Positions 1-7,995 are shown, numbered from the stretch's first letter. The stretch: 64,000 nt of DNA from Alistipes muris (GCF_943193205.1 NZ_CALPDD010000005.1:1-64000); one strand, 5' to 3'. Numbers and translations: made by a program. Notes: generated by a model not told the origin, from the sequence alone.

Positions 1-1
1 C

Positions 2-166
2 CTGCCTGAAAAGGAACGTTTCAACTGTTTGCTAAAACGTTTCAACAACAACACTGCCAGCGGATTGCTGAATCTGCCGGACCACGCTGGCGCGCACCTT
101 TTCGGCGAGCCGCCGGCAGACCGAAGCCGTTCGGACCTGCCGGGGCAGGAAAAGGGGCTTGAATGA
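2..166 (+). CDS. C-terminal end of an unidentified protein (partial)
   Basis: A reading frame is open from the left edge and ends at TGA 164-166, giving about 54 residues that start LPEKERFNCLLKRFNNN and end GQEKGLE. Third codon positions are mostly G or C, like the true genes nearby, which is why I prefer it to the overlapping minus-strand frame. I do not recognise the family. It converges on the PH-like membrane gene. It could be chance open frame, since only a short piece is visible. Confidence 0.35.
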   Translation: MPEKERFNCLLKRFNNNTASGLLNLPDHAGAHLFGEPPADRSRSDLPGQEKGLE

Positions 167-227
167 ACCGTAGCCCATGCCATTCCGGGTCGGAGGCTGT
201 TTTTTATCGGATGGAAAGCCGGGACGC

Positions 228-755
228 CTATTCGTCCTCATCGTCGTCTACGGGGCGGTTGCCGCCGGGAGGGGTCAGCTCGGCCACCAGGCGGTCGGCG
301 TCGCTGCACGACACGTAGAGCTTGTCTTCGTAGATGTCGACGATTTCCACGAAATTGCGCCATTCCGTGGCGTAGACCCGCACCCGCTCGAAGCGCCGCA
401 GGTCGATGAAATGGCCGTAGTAGCCGAAGAAGCCGAAACCGCCGAACACGGGCACTATCCACTTCATGTGAGCTGCGCTGACCTTGCGCACAGCCGCGAT
501 TTCGCTGCGGTTTATTTCGGTGATGTCCAGCAGGCAGCGCACCTGGACCGACTGGTCGGTGACGACGATTTTGCGCGGAATCGAAAGGGCCATCAACGCA
601 ATCAGCGCCACGATGAACGACGTGAACCACGCCGAGAGGTAACCTCCCTCGTAGAGATAGAACAGACCGCCGCCCAGCAGGGCGAAGACGATCCAGTAGA
701 CGAGCGTCCAATAGAGCGTGTTGCGGTCGAAACGGTATTTGTAGGTGCTTTGCAT
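228..755 (-). CDS. Two-helix membrane protein with PH-like domain
   Basis: The protein has 175 residues from the ATG at 755, 4 nt after the ispD stop. Two hydrophobic segments (about residues 14-34 and 39-59) are followed by a soluble beta-rich region beginning IPRKIVVTDQSVQVRC, the pattern of bacterial PH-like (bPH) membrane proteins, and an acidic tail DDDEDE. Longer forms of the frame run into ispD in a non-coding register and were not used. It is the last gene of the M23 peptidase-ispD-PH operon. The molecular role is unknown; the PH-like assignment rests on the general pattern only. Confidence 0.7.
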   Translation of the reverse strand: MQSTYKYRFDRNTLYWTLVYWIVFALLGGGLFYLYEGGYLSAWFTSFIVALIALMALSIPRKIVVTDQSVQVRCLLDITEINRSEIAAVRKVSAAHMKWIVPVFGGFGFFGYYGHFIDLRRFERVRVYATEWRNFVEIVDIYEDKLYVSCSDADRLVAELTPPGGNRPVDDDEDE

Positions 756-759
756 GGTG

Positions 760-1464
760 CTATTTTTCGGGCAGTCGTTCGTAGGCGTTCTCTTCGCGGG
801 CCGCCAGCAGGGCTTCGGCCACGGCGAAATCTTCGGGGGTCGTAATCTTGAGGTTCTGCCGCTCCCCGTCGCACAGACAGATGCTGTGCCCCGCCGTTTC
901 GACCACCGACGCGTCGTCGGTGAACTCCGGTCGGTAGTCGGCGCCGTAGGCTTCGCGCAGCAGTCCCGCGCGGAAAATCTGCGGCGTCTGGACGATGCGC
1001 AGGCGGCGGCGGTCGACGGCGTGCGAGACGGTGCCGTCCGTCTGGCGGTAAGAATCGGCAGGCTCGACAACCGGAACGGCGGTGCCGTGCTCTGCGGCCG
1101 CGGCGGCCGTGCGGCGGATGAGCTTGGACGAAGCGAGGGGCCGCACCCCGTCCTGCACGGCGATCAGCCCGACGTCGTCCGGGAGCGCCGCGAGCCCGTT
1201 GCGGACGGAGAAAAACCGCTCCTCTCCGCCCTCGGCGACGGTGTGGGGCGCCACGTCGAAACGCGCGCACAGGTTGTGCCAAAACTCGATATGGGCGGCA
1301 GGAAGCACCACGACGATGGGAGCCCCCGGCAACGCCTTGGCGAAGCTGCCTATCGTGCGGGCCAACACGGGCTCACCGCCGAGCAGCGCGAACTGCTTGG
1401 GGATGCGGCCGCCGAAACGCGTTCCGGCACCTCCCGCCACGATGATGACCCCGACCCGCTCCAT
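760..1464 (-). CDS. ispD: 2-C-methyl-D-erythritol 4-phosphate cytidylyltransferase
   Basis: IspD joins CTP and methylerythritol phosphate in the non-mevalonate isoprenoid pathway, in the cytoplasm. The protein has 234 residues, normal for the family. The N-terminal nucleotide-binding loop is clear (VAGGAGTRFGGRIPKQF, residues 9-25), with the usual acidic centre (GLIAVQDGVRP, where the Asp binds metal) and a later PADSYRQTDG stretch near the Thr-Asp typical of the dimer arm. It lies 4 nt after the M23 peptidase gene and 4 nt before the PH-like gene, so the three are probably cotranscribed. The family call is firm. Confidence 0.96.
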   Translation of the reverse strand: MERVGVIIVAGGAGTRFGGRIPKQFALLGGEPVLARTIGSFAKALPGAPIVVVLPAAHIEFWHNLCARFDVAPHTVAEGGEERFFSVRNGLAALPDDVGLIAVQDGVRPLASSKLIRRTAAAAAEHGTAVPVVEPADSYRQTDGTVSHAVDRRRLRIVQTPQIFRAGLLREAYGADYRPEFTDDASVVETAGHSICLCDGERQNLKITTPEDFAVAEALLAAREENAYERLPEK

Positions 1465-1468
1465 GGCG

Positions 1469-2773
1469 CTATTTCTTGGGTTCTGCGGCCGCTCCGGCGG
1501 GCTGTGCAGGCGGCACGGGAGCCGGGATGACGATAGAATCGAGCTGTGTGATGCGCTCCTCCTCGGGAAGCTCGCCGTTCAACTCGGCGAGAATCCGGTC
1601 GCGGACGAACTCGAACGCCGCACGGTTTTTCTTGGCGATGGGCTCGGCGGGCTTCTGGGGAATCTTCAGCGGGTCGATGGGGGTGCCGTTGCGCCAGATG
1701 CGGTAGTCGAGGTGGGGCCCGGTCGAGGTGCCTGTGGACCCGACGTAACCGATGAGCTGGCCCTGCGACACGCGCTTGCCCTGCGAAATACCCTTGGCGT
1801 AACCGCTCAGGTGGAGATAACCCGTGACGAGGTTGCCTGCATGCTTGATTTTGAGGGTGTTGCCACCGCCGCCGCCCCAGCCTTTGAACGTCACCACGCC
1901 GTCGGCCACGGCATGGACGGGCGTACCCTTGGGTGCGGCGTAGTCGACGCCCGTGTGGGGACGGTAGACCTTGTAAACCGGGTGCTTGCGGGCGTAGGAG
2001 AACTTGGAACTGATGCGCGTGTATTTGAGCGGCGCCTTGAGCAGCTGCTTGCGCAGGCTGGTGCCGTCCAACTCCCAATACTGGATTTTACCGCCCTGGC
2101 GGAACGGAATGGCGTAATACTCCTTGCCGCCCTGCGTGAACTTGGCGCCCCAGATGCGGTCGACGCCAGCCGACACGGTGTCGTCGATGAACCGCTCGTC
2201 GTAGATGACTGTGAAGCTGTCGCCCTTCTGGATGCCGAAGAAATCGACGGTCCACTGGTAGATGTTCTCCATCTCGGCGGCGAGCGAATAGGGGAGGTTC
2301 TGCTCCATGATGGAACCCCACAGCGACGACGAAATGACGGCCGAACGCTGCGTGCGGCGCAGGGTCGTGGACTTGGTGTCCTTGCGGATCGAAACGGAGT
2401 CGCCGTCGTGGAATCCGAAGACCACGTAATTGGTCCGGTCGGTTTCGTAGACGAGGTAATCGAGGTGCGGGGCGTAGAGCGAATCTTCGTGGATGAAGAC
2501 CGTGTACCTGTGGCCCGCCCGGATGTTGCGCAGCGGGAAAATCTCTTTCGCCGAGCGGTCGAGCCGGTCGATCTGGCGCACCGTGATGCCGTAGTTGTTG
2601 AGGATTTTGCTGAGGGTCTCTCCCTTGCCGATTTCGCCCGTTTCGAGGCGGTAGGCGTCGGCGTCGATGCCGTAGACGATGTTGCGTTGGGTCTCCGCAT
2701 CCGAGGCAGTGCGGCCGCAGGCTCCGGCCGTCAGGGCCAGCAGAGCCGCGAGGTATATTCGGAGTGTTTTCAT
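1469..2773 (-). CDS. M23-family peptidoglycan endopeptidase, lipoprotein
   Basis: A 434-residue protein from ATG 2773; an in-frame TTG 12 nt upstream lies against the promoter box and is unlikely. The N terminus is a lipoprotein signal (LALTAGACG). A MepM-like N-terminal region (about 40-280) precedes a C-terminal LytM/M23 domain with HTGVD (first two zinc ligands). The usual HxH motif reads HLD (GPHLDYRIW), so the third zinc ligand is Asp instead of His. The family cuts peptide cross-links in peptidoglycan, here from the periplasmic side of a membrane. It heads an operon with ispD. The ligand change may weaken or alter activity. Confidence 0.9.
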   Translation of the reverse strand: MKTLRIYLAALLALTAGACGRTASDAETQRNIVYGIDADAYRLETGEIGKGETLSKILNNYGITVRQIDRLDRSAKEIFPLRNIRAGHRYTVFIHEDSLYAPHLDYLVYETDRTNYVVFGFHDGDSVSIRKDTKSTTLRRTQRSAVISSSLWGSIMEQNLPYSLAAEMENIYQWTVDFFGIQKGDSFTVIYDERFIDDTVSAGVDRIWGAKFTQGGKEYYAIPFRQGGKIQYWELDGTSLRKQLLKAPLKYTRISSKFSYARKHPVYKVYRPHTGVDYAAPKGTPVHAVADGVVTFKGWGGGGGNTLKIKHAGNLVTGYLHLSGYAKGISQGKRVSQGQLIGYVGSTGTSTGPHLDYRIWRNGTPIDPLKIPQKPAEPIAKKNRAAFEFVRDRILAELNGELPEEERITQLDSIVIPAPVPPAQPAGAAAEPKK

Positions 2774-2782
2774 ACTTGCAGG

Positions 2783-2790
2783 CAAAGGTA
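2783..2790 (-). promoter_or_regulatory. Promoter -7 box TACCTTTG for the M23-ispD operon
   Basis: On the minus strand TACCTTTG matches the Bacteroidetes -7 consensus TAnnTTTG. It ends only 9 nt before the ATG of the M23 peptidase gene, so the transcript would begin at or a few bases before the start codon (leaderless or nearly so). Confidence 0.65.
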
Positions 2791-2851
2791 GTAATTAAAA
2801 ACGAAGAATGAAAGTTCGGAGCCGCCTGCGCGTGCTTTTCGTGGCCAACGA

Positions 2852-2884
2852 AAAAACGCCCCGGACGAATCCGGAGCGCTTTTC
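2852..2884 (-). terminator. Intrinsic terminator after rplI
   Basis: Read on the minus strand, a GC-rich stem (GCGCTCCGGA pairing with TCCGGGGCG around a short TTCG-type loop) is followed by six T. It lies 23 nt past the rplI stop and closes the rpsF-rpsR-rplI operon. Confidence 0.8.
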
Positions 2885-2906
2885 ACTTGCGAATCAGGCG
2901 CGAAAC

Positions 2907-3347
2907 CTATTCAGCGGCCGAAACCGAGAATTTGATGACGGCCTTGACCTCCTTGTGGAGGCGGGCCGAAGCCTCGTACTCGCCGACGGTCTTGATGGTC
3001 TCGACGCTGATGACCTTGCGGTCGAGCTCGATGCCTTTGGCGGCGAGCGCCTCGGCCAGGTCGGCGGCCGTGACGGTACCGAAGAGCTTGCCCTCCTCGG
3101 CCTTGACGCTCAGCGACAGCGAGAGGTTGCCGATGGTCTGGGCCAAAGCCTGTGCGTCGGCCAGAATCTTGGCGTCCTTGTGAGCGCGCTGGCGCAGGTT
3201 CTCGGCGAGCACCTTCTTGGCCGAAGCCGTAGCGGCGGTGGCCAGACCCTGCGGAATGAGGTAATTATTTGCGTAACCGGGCTTGACGTTGACGATGTCG
3301 TTGGCGTAGCCCAGATTCTCCATATCCTTCTTCAGAATGACTTCCAT
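2907..3347 (-). CDS. rplI: 50S ribosomal protein L9
   Basis: A 146-residue L9, the usual bacterial length, beginning MEVILKKDMENLGYANDIVNV with the classic N-terminal RNA-binding domain motif NYLIPQGLA, a long connecting helix rich in Ala, Lys and Glu, and a C-terminal domain. It binds 23S rRNA near the L1 stalk. It is the last gene of the rpsF-rpsR-rplI operon, 18 nt after rpsR, and is followed by an intrinsic terminator. The assignment is certain. Confidence 0.98.
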   Translation of the reverse strand: MEVILKKDMENLGYANDIVNVKPGYANNYLIPQGLATAATASAKKVLAENLRQRAHKDAKILADAQALAQTIGNLSLSLSVKAEEGKLFGTVTAADLAEALAAKGIELDRKVISVETIKTVGEYEASARLHKEVKAVIKFSVSAAE

Positions 3348-3365
3348 GTGCTTGTCCTCCTTAAA

Positions 3366-3644
3366 TTATTTCATGCAATCGGTTACGAAGGGCAGAATGG
3401 CGAGGTGACGGGCGCGCTTGACGGCCTGGGCCACCTTCTTCTGGAACTTCTGCGAAGTACCGGTCAGACGGCGGGGCAGAATCTTGCCCTGCTCGTTGAG
3501 GAACTTCTTGAGGAACTCGCCGTCCTTGTAATCGACGTACTTGATGCCGAGCTTCTTGAAACGGCAGTATTTCTTCTTCTTGACGTCTACCGAAACGGGG
3601 TTCAGGTAGCGGATTTCGGACTGTGCTTTATTCTCCTGTGCCAT
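3366..3644 (-). CDS. rpsR: 30S ribosomal protein S18
   Basis: A 92-residue S18 with the core [29 protein letters not shown], the family signature that packs against S6 on the 30S platform. The N-terminal extension [29 protein letters not shown] is typical of Bacteroidetes; a single Cys remains. It sits between rpsF (3 nt upstream) and rplI and is surely cotranscribed with both. Confidence 0.98.
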   Translation of the reverse strand: MAQENKAQSEIRYLNPVSVDVKKKKYCRFKKLGIKYVDYKDGEFLKKFLNEQGKILPRRLTGTSQKFQKKVAQAVKRARHLAILPFVTDCMK

Positions 3645-3647
3645 GGC

Positions 3648-3989
3648 TTACTCCTGTTTGTTAGTGGTTTTAGCACGACGTTTCTCCGAGTACTCGACGG
3701 CGTACTTGTCCTGCTTGAAAGTCAGAAAACGGATCACCCGCTCGTCGCGGCGATACTGCGTTTCGAGGGTGTTGATGAGCGTGCCCTCGCCCGTGAACTC
3801 CACGAGGAAGTAGAAACCGGTGGTCTTCTTCTGAATGGGGTAGGCCAGCTTCTTGAGGCCCCACGACTCCTTGTTCACAATCTGACCGCCGTTCTCGGTG
3901 ATGACACCCTGGAATTTGTCGGCCACCTCCTGCACCTGCTGTTCGGACAGAACCGGCGTGACAATGAAAACGGTTTCGTAATTGTTCAT
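3648..3989 (-). CDS. rpsF: 30S ribosomal protein S6
   Basis: A 113-residue S6 starting [19 protein letters not shown]. The frame is open upstream to 4148 but the extension is low-complexity, crosses the promoter box and is not S6-like, so I chose the ATG at 3989. Core motifs include [18 protein letters not shown] and the C-terminal [12 protein letters not shown]6 dimerises with S18 on the small subunit. It is first in the rpsF-rpsR-rplI operon. Confidence 0.97.
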   Translation of the reverse strand: MNNYETVFIVTPVLSEQQVQEVADKFQGVITENGGQIVNKESWGLKKLAYPIQKKTTGFYFLVEFTGEGTLINTLETQYRRDERVIRFLTFKQDKYAVEYSEKRRAKTTNKQE

Positions 3990-4028
3990 AATACGTTGAA
4001 TTAAAAAGTTATCCCCTTTTCGGGCTGG

Positions 4029-4036
4029 CAAAGATA
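4029..4036 (-). promoter_or_regulatory. Promoter -7 box TATCTTTG for rpsF operon
   Basis: TATCTTTG on the minus strand fits TAnnTTTG and lies 39 nt upstream of the rpsF ATG. The upstream sequence is strongly A/T-rich (repeats of AAAAATTAA type), as expected for a strong ribosomal protein promoter. The rest of the gap to thiL (4037-4205) shows no gene. Confidence 0.7.
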
Positions 4037-4205
4037 GGAATAAATAAATTAAAAATGAAAAATTAAGAATTAAAAATGTCGGTCGGACAATGCGAAGCGA
4101 CGGACGGATCATGTGCGGGGACCGGGATTCCCTGCAAGGAGAAAGCAAGCAAGTGCAGGCGCTTTCTGCCTTCGGCAGGTCTCCGGCTTCCCCGGAATCG
4201 CATTT

Positions 4206-5249
4206 TTAATTCCGTTGCTCGGGAAATCCCTGCGCCTTGAGCCGGATGTCCTGCCCGTCGGGCGTGACGAGGAAGCACCCGGTGGATTCGGGTGTGATGT
4301 GGCCGATGACGTCGACCAGCCCCAGCCGCATGACCTGCTCCTGCATGGAGAGCGGCACGGTGAAGAGCAGTTCGTAGTCCTCGCCGCCGTGGAGCGCCGC
4401 GACGACCGGGTCGGAGTGCATCTCCTCGGCCAGGGCCGTGGTCTGTTTGGCGATGGGAATCCGCTCCAGGTAGATGCGGGCGCCGCATTTCGAGGAGCGG
4501 CAGAGCTGTAGCAGATCGCTCGAAAGCCCGTCCGAAAGGTCGATCATTGCCGTGGGCACGATTTTCTCCTCGGCCAGGGCGGCCAGGATGTCGGTGCGCG
4601 GGCGGGGCTTGAGGTATTTTTCCAACAGATATTCGTAGCCTGCGAATTGGGGCTCGGGGTTGTCCACGCCGGCAAGAACCCGCTTTTCGCGTTCGAGGAG
4701 CTGCAACCCCATATAAGCCGCTCCGACGTTGCCCGTCAGACAGATAAGGTCGTTCTGCTGTGCACCGCCGCGCCCGACGATGCGTTCCTCGGGTGCGTGG
4801 CCCACGGCTGTGACGCTGATGACCAGCCCCGTCATCGAAGCCCGCGTATCGCCGCCGACCACGTCGACGCCCAACTCCTTGCAGGCGAAACCGATGCCCT
4901 CGTAGAGGTCGTCCAGCGCCTCGACGGGCAGCTTGGCCGAAACGCCGAGCGAGACGAGCAGCTGCGACGGGGTGGCGTTCATGGCGAGAATGTCGCTCAC
5001 GGCGGCCGTCACGACCTTGTAACCCAAGTGCTTGAGCGGGAAATAGGTGAGGTCGAAGTCGACCCCCTCGAAAAACGAATCGGTCGAAAGAACCGTCCGC
5101 TCGCCGGACGGCGGAGCGAGCACCGCGCTGTCGTCGCCCGCACCGCGCAGGGTCGAAGCGTTGGAGGGTGCGAAGCGGGCGGTGAGCCGGTCGATCAGTC
5201 CGAATTCGCCCAATTCGGCGATTTCGTTGCGTTTTTTCTGCGCTGCCAT
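4206..5249 (-). CDS. thiL: Thiamine-monophosphate kinase
   Basis: ThiL phosphorylates thiamine monophosphate to thiamine diphosphate, the last step of cofactor synthesis. The 347-residue protein has AIR-synthase-type motifs in order: GDDSAVL near residue 37, STDSFFEGVDFD about 55-66, DVVGGDTRAS (ATP/Mg loop) about 128-137, a DLSDGLSSDLLQL helix, and GGEDYELLFTVP near 288. Slightly longer than the roughly 320-residue enterobacterial form. It is divergent from adk and has its own promoter. The call is firm. Confidence 0.95.
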   Translation of the reverse strand: MAAQKKRNEIAELGEFGLIDRLTARFAPSNASTLRGAGDDSAVLAPPSGERTVLSTDSFFEGVDFDLTYFPLKHLGYKVVTAAVSDILAMNATPSQLLVSLGVSAKLPVEALDDLYEGIGFACKELGVDVVGGDTRASMTGLVISVTAVGHAPEERIVGRGGAQQNDLICLTGNVGAAYMGLQLLEREKRVLAGVDNPEPQFAGYEYLLEKYLKPRPRTDILAALAEEKIVPTAMIDLSDGLSSDLLQLCRSSKCGARIYLERIPIAKQTTALAEEMHSDPVVAALHGGEDYELLFTVPLSMQEQVMRLGLVDVIGHITPESTGCFLVTPDGQDIRLKAQGFPEQRN

Positions 5250-5264
5250 TCCTTAAAATTTTTA

Positions 5265-5272
5265 CAAAACTA
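5265..5272 (-). promoter_or_regulatory. Promoter -7 box TAGTTTTG for thiL
   Basis: TAGTTTTG on the minus strand matches TAnnTTTG and lies 15 nt upstream of the thiL ATG. It is back to back with the adk promoter in an 86-nt divergent gap. Confidence 0.6.
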
Positions 5273-5304
5273 ACGAATCTTTCCATTTTCCCAAAAATTT
5301 GACG

Positions 5305-5312
5305 TACTTTTG
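5305..5312 (+). promoter_or_regulatory. Promoter -7 box TACTTTTG for adk
   Basis: TACTTTTG matches TAnnTTTG and ends 23 nt before the adk ATG at 5336. Confidence 0.65.
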
Positions 5313-5335
5313 TCGGGTCAAAAAAGGTATTGGCT

Positions 5336-5914
5336 ATGATAAATATCGTCTTGTTCGGCGCTCCGGGCTGCGGCAAGGGAACGCAGGCCCAACGGCTCAA
5401 AGCGCACTACGGCATCGACCATGTTTCGACCGGCGAGGTCATCCGCGAACACATCCGCCGCGGCACGGAGCTGGGCCGCAGCATGGAATCGTGTATCGCC
5501 CAGGGCAAGCTGGCACCCGATGAACTGGTGATCGGAATGATCGAGGAATATGTGGCTTCGCACAAGGAGGCGAAAGGCTGCATTTTTGACGGATTCCCGC
5601 GCACGACGGTGCAGGCCGAGGCGTTCGACCGGATTCTGGAGAAGCATGGACTGAAGGTCGACATCATGGTGGATATCCATGTGCCGGAGGAGGAGCTGAT
5701 ACGCCGTATCCTGCTGCGCGGCAAGGATTCGGGCCGTGCCGACGACGCGTCGGAAGAAGTGGTCCGGGGACGGCTGGAGGTCTACCACCAGCAGACCGCC
5801 GTGGTGTCGGACTACTATGCGGCGCAGGGCAAATATGCGTCGGTCAACGGCACGGGCACGATGGACGAGGTGTTCGCCCGCGTGGCGACCGTCATCGACG
5901 GGCTGGAGAAATAG
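5336..5914 (+). CDS. adk: Adenylate kinase
   Basis: Adk converts AMP and ATP to two ADP. The protein has 192 residues from ATG 5336; a TTG two codons upstream is less likely. It shows the P-loop GAPGCGKGTQAQ (residues 7-18), the AMP-site STGEVIREH, the DGFPRT motif (about 83-88) and the Arg-rich lid region GRADDASEEVVRGRL. The lid is the short form without a zinc finger, as in most Bacteroidetes. A strong terminator follows directly. Confidence 0.97.
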   Translation: MINIVLFGAPGCGKGTQAQRLKAHYGIDHVSTGEVIREHIRRGTELGRSMESCIAQGKLAPDELVIGMIEEYVASHKEAKGCIFDGFPRTTVQAEAFDRILEKHGLKVDIMVDIHVPEEELIRRILLRGKDSGRADDASEEVVRGRLEVYHQQTAVVSDYYAAQGKYASVNGTGTMDEVFARVATVIDGLEK

Positions 5915-5935
5915 ATAGAGTTTATCCGCGAAGAT

Positions 5936-5964
5936 AAAGGTCCCGAAAATTCGGGACCTTTTTT
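5936..5964 (+). terminator. Intrinsic terminator after adk
   Basis: AAAGGTCCCGAA and TTCGGGACCTTT form a perfect stem with a tight AA-type loop, followed by T residues. The symmetric A and T runs would let it work in both directions, but adk is the only gene that needs it. Confidence 0.88.
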
Positions 5965-6069
5965 GTCGGCTGGTTTTGTTGGCTGGCGGGGGCGTTGGGT
6001 TATTTTCATCTGCGGCGGCTGGGGCCGACGCATCTTCGATGCGGGCCGCCGCAGATGGCAACGCAAGCG

Positions 6070-6163
6070 GCAGTCTCTGCCCTCGCTGAACCGCAAAGTG
6101 TTTGACTTTGCTTGCGCTCGGCATAGCCTGCAAGCAGTCTCTGCCCTTGCTTAACCGCAAAGT
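6070..6163. repeat. 64-bp-period direct repeat between adk and the esterase
   Basis: Two copies of a 30-bp unit (6070-6099 and 6134-6163) start GCAGTCTCTGCCC and end CCGCAAAGT, with three differences. The spacer holds GCGCTCGGCATAGCCTGCAAGC, whose CTCGGCATAGC core also occurs in the dispersed repeat at 17059-17121. The remaining gap has no gene. Confidence 0.6.
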
Positions 6164-6184
6164 TCACCTGTCACTTTCCATCTT

Positions 6185-7498
6185 TCACTTTGTTAAGTGT
6201 CGTTTGATCCACTCCAGCTGGTTGCGGCCGGTGGCTTCCGAAGTCCAGTGCTCGTTGACAGGAGTGAGCAGGGCCTCTTTGGGGCACGACAGCACGTTGT
6301 AGACCGCGTAGCTGGTGGTCGGCGGGCAGGTGTCGTCGTTGTAGCCCCAGGTCATGTAGACGGGCACCCGAATCAGCCGGGCGAAATTGACGACGTCGTA
6401 ATAAGCCATCGTGCGCAGCTTGTCGGGCGTGTCCATCCCCGGGATTTTGGAGAAATGGGGGTAGCCGTCGCCCTCGCCGAGTTTGAAGCGGGCCATGTCG
6501 CTCAGGGCCGGATGGTTGGCCACGCAGGCCGTAATGCGCAGGTCGAGCGCGGTGGCGATGAGCGCCAGTGCACCGCCCTGACTGCCGCCCTGGGCAATCA
6601 TGTTCCGGCCGTCCCATTCGGGCAGCGAAGCGAGCAGGTCGGCCGCACGCACGCAGGCGAGGTAGACGCGCTTCATGTAGTAGTTGTCGCGGTTGTCGAG
6701 CCCGTTGGTCAGATAGCCGTTGCTGCGGCCGTTGAAAGCGGCGCTGATTTCGCGGAAACGCTCCTCGGGCAGGTCGGGGTGCAGGCCGTGGATCTCGAAC
6801 TCGAACCGGATGCAGCCCTGCTCGGCGTAGTACTTATGGCGCAGGGGTTCCTTGATGGTCTTGATGCCAGCGCCCGGCGGCACGAGCACGGCAGGGCAGC
6901 TCCCGGGCCGGGCGTCCTTGGGCATGAACAGATAACCGTAGATGCTCTGTCCCTGCTTGTTGAGCTGCAATTTGACGAGGTAGCAGTCGATTTTGTCGGT
7001 GCAGTATTTTTCCGCCCGCTCTTTCGTATAGCGCAGGGGGAAAGCGGCGGCTTCCTCCTTGCTGCGCTCCCAGAACTCACGGAAATCGGCGGGCATGGCG
7101 GTATAGGGTTCGATTTTCTCGGGCGAGAACCCGACCTTGACATGGTGCCGGGTGGTCTGCCCGCCGACGGTGGCCGAAAGGCGGCAGTCGCGGAACCCGG
7201 GGCGCTTCATGGTGCCGACGGGGATGGCCGCCCGGCCGTTTTTGAGCACGACGCTGCCTTTTGTGTCGGCGGGCATCAGGTCGCCGCCCAGTTCGTAATG
7301 GACGGTGATGCCGTCCTGCGGAATGCCGTAGCGATAGAGCTGTACCTCGATGACGGCCTTTTCGCCCGTGCGGTAGAGCCAGTCGGCATGGTCGGGTTGT
7401 GCGACCCACAGCACGTCGCTGCGGTAGGGATAATTCTCGGCCTGCAATCCGAGCGGCAGGCAGAGGAGCGAAAGAAGCAATAGCAAATGTTGTTTCAT
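6185..7498 (-). CDS. Secreted acetyl xylan esterase (AXE1)-family hydrolase
   Basis: A 437-residue alpha/beta hydrolase with a signal peptide (MKQHLLLLLSLLCLPLGLQA). After an N-terminal beta domain of about 120 residues, the catalytic domain shows the nucleophile motif GGSQGGA (Ser near 306), the acid in TWGYNDDTCPP and the His in NEHWTSE, which is the AXE1/cephalosporin-C deacetylase pattern. The family removes acetyl groups from xylo-oligosaccharides or similar small esters. Gut Bacteroidales commonly export such enzymes for glycan use. No polysaccharide utilisation genes adjoin it, so the substrate is unknown. No clear promoter box is seen. Confidence 0.87.
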   Translation of the reverse strand: MKQHLLLLLSLLCLPLGLQAENYPYRSDVLWVAQPDHADWLYRTGEKAVIEVQLYRYGIPQDGITVHYELGGDLMPADTKGSVVLKNGRAAIPVGTMKRPGFRDCRLSATVGGQTTRHHVKVGFSPEKIEPYTAMPADFREFWERSKEEAAAFPLRYTKERAEKYCTDKIDCYLVKLQLNKQGQSIYGYLFMPKDARPGSCPAVLVPPGAGIKTIKEPLRHKYYAEQGCIRFEFEIHGLHPDLPEERFREISAAFNGRSNGYLTNGLDNRDNYYMKRVYLACVRAADLLASLPEWDGRNMIAQGGSQGGALALIATALDLRITACVANHPALSDMARFKLGEGDGYPHFSKIPGMDTPDKLRTMAYYDVVNFARLIRVPVYMTWGYNDDTCPPTTSYAVYNVLSCPKEALLTPVNEHWTSEATGRNQLEWIKRHLTK

Positions 7499-7536
7499 AG
7501 GGTCGGGTGTTTCGGTTGGGGTTGAGGGACGATACG

Positions 7537-7566
7537 AAAAGAGCCGCTCTGCGAGAGAACGGCTCC
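7537..7566 (-). terminator. Intrinsic terminator after rpsT
   Basis: On the minus strand GAGCCGTT pairs with AGCGGCTC across a loop, followed by TTTT. It lies about 20 nt past the rpsT stop. Confidence 0.7.
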
Positions 7567-7587
7567 TGTGGAACTGAACGGCTGCTG

Positions 7588-7839
7588 CTACAAGGCGTTC
7601 ACATGCAGCTGCAAAGCGCTCTTGAGGTTGGCGGCCTTGTTCTTGTGCATGATGTTGTGCTTGGCGAGCTTGTCGAGCATCGAGGTGACCTTCGGAAGCA
7701 GGGCCTCGGCAGCGCTCTTCTCGGACGTCGTGCGCAGGGCCTTCACGGCGTTGCGGGCCGTCTTGTGGAACAGACGGTTGTGGGCCCGCTTGGTTGCGGT
7801 CTGACGAATCCGTTTCTTCGATGACTTATGGTTTGCCAT
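7588..7839 (-). CDS. rpsT: 30S ribosomal protein S20
   Basis: An 83-residue S20 beginning MANHKSSKKRIRQTATKRAHNR, the typical basic N terminus, with helical repeats throughout. The longer frame to 7905 runs through the tRNA-Glu gene, so the ATG at 7839 is chosen. S20 binds 16S rRNA and helps early 30S assembly. It lies 34 nt downstream of tRNA-Glu on the same strand and may share its transcript. Confidence 0.97.
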   Translation of the reverse strand: MANHKSSKKRIRQTATKRAHNRLFHKTARNAVKALRTTSEKSAAEALLPKVTSMLDKLAKHNIMHKNKAANLKSALQLHVNAL

Positions 7840-7873
7840 AATCCGTATAATTTTATTTTTTTGACTTCTTGAG

Positions 7874-7945
7874 TAGCCCATAGCAGAATCGAACTGCTCT
7901 TTCAAGAATGAAAATCTTGCGTCCTAACCGATAGACGAATGGGCC
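7874..7945 (-). tRNA. tRNA-Glu (anticodon TTC)
   Basis: The minus strand folds into a full cloverleaf: acceptor GGCCCAT with ATGGGCT, anticodon stem CAAGA/TCTTG around loop TTTTCAT with anticodon TTC, and T arm GAGCA-GTTCGATTC-TGCT. The discriminator is A; CCA is not encoded. It precedes rpsT. Confidence 0.95.
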
Positions 7946-7987
7946 TTTACCGCTATTTCCCGCCGTGTCGGAAGTACTTTAGCGGTG

Positions 7988-7995
7988 CAAAGGTA
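7988..7995 (-). promoter_or_regulatory. Promoter -7 box TACCTTTG for tRNA-Glu/rpsT
   Basis: TACCTTTG on the minus strand matches TAnnTTTG and lies 42 nt upstream of the tRNA-Glu 5' end. Confidence 0.6.

Noticed and set aside
32-241. 69-codon minus-strand frame at the left edge
   Set aside because: It overlaps the end of the PH-like gene and has no motif; the plus-strand open frame is the better, though weak, candidate.
4063-5400. 445-codon minus-strand frame over thiL
   Set aside because: A GC-rich shadow frame of thiL with Arg-rich translation; thiL has the full set of family motifs.
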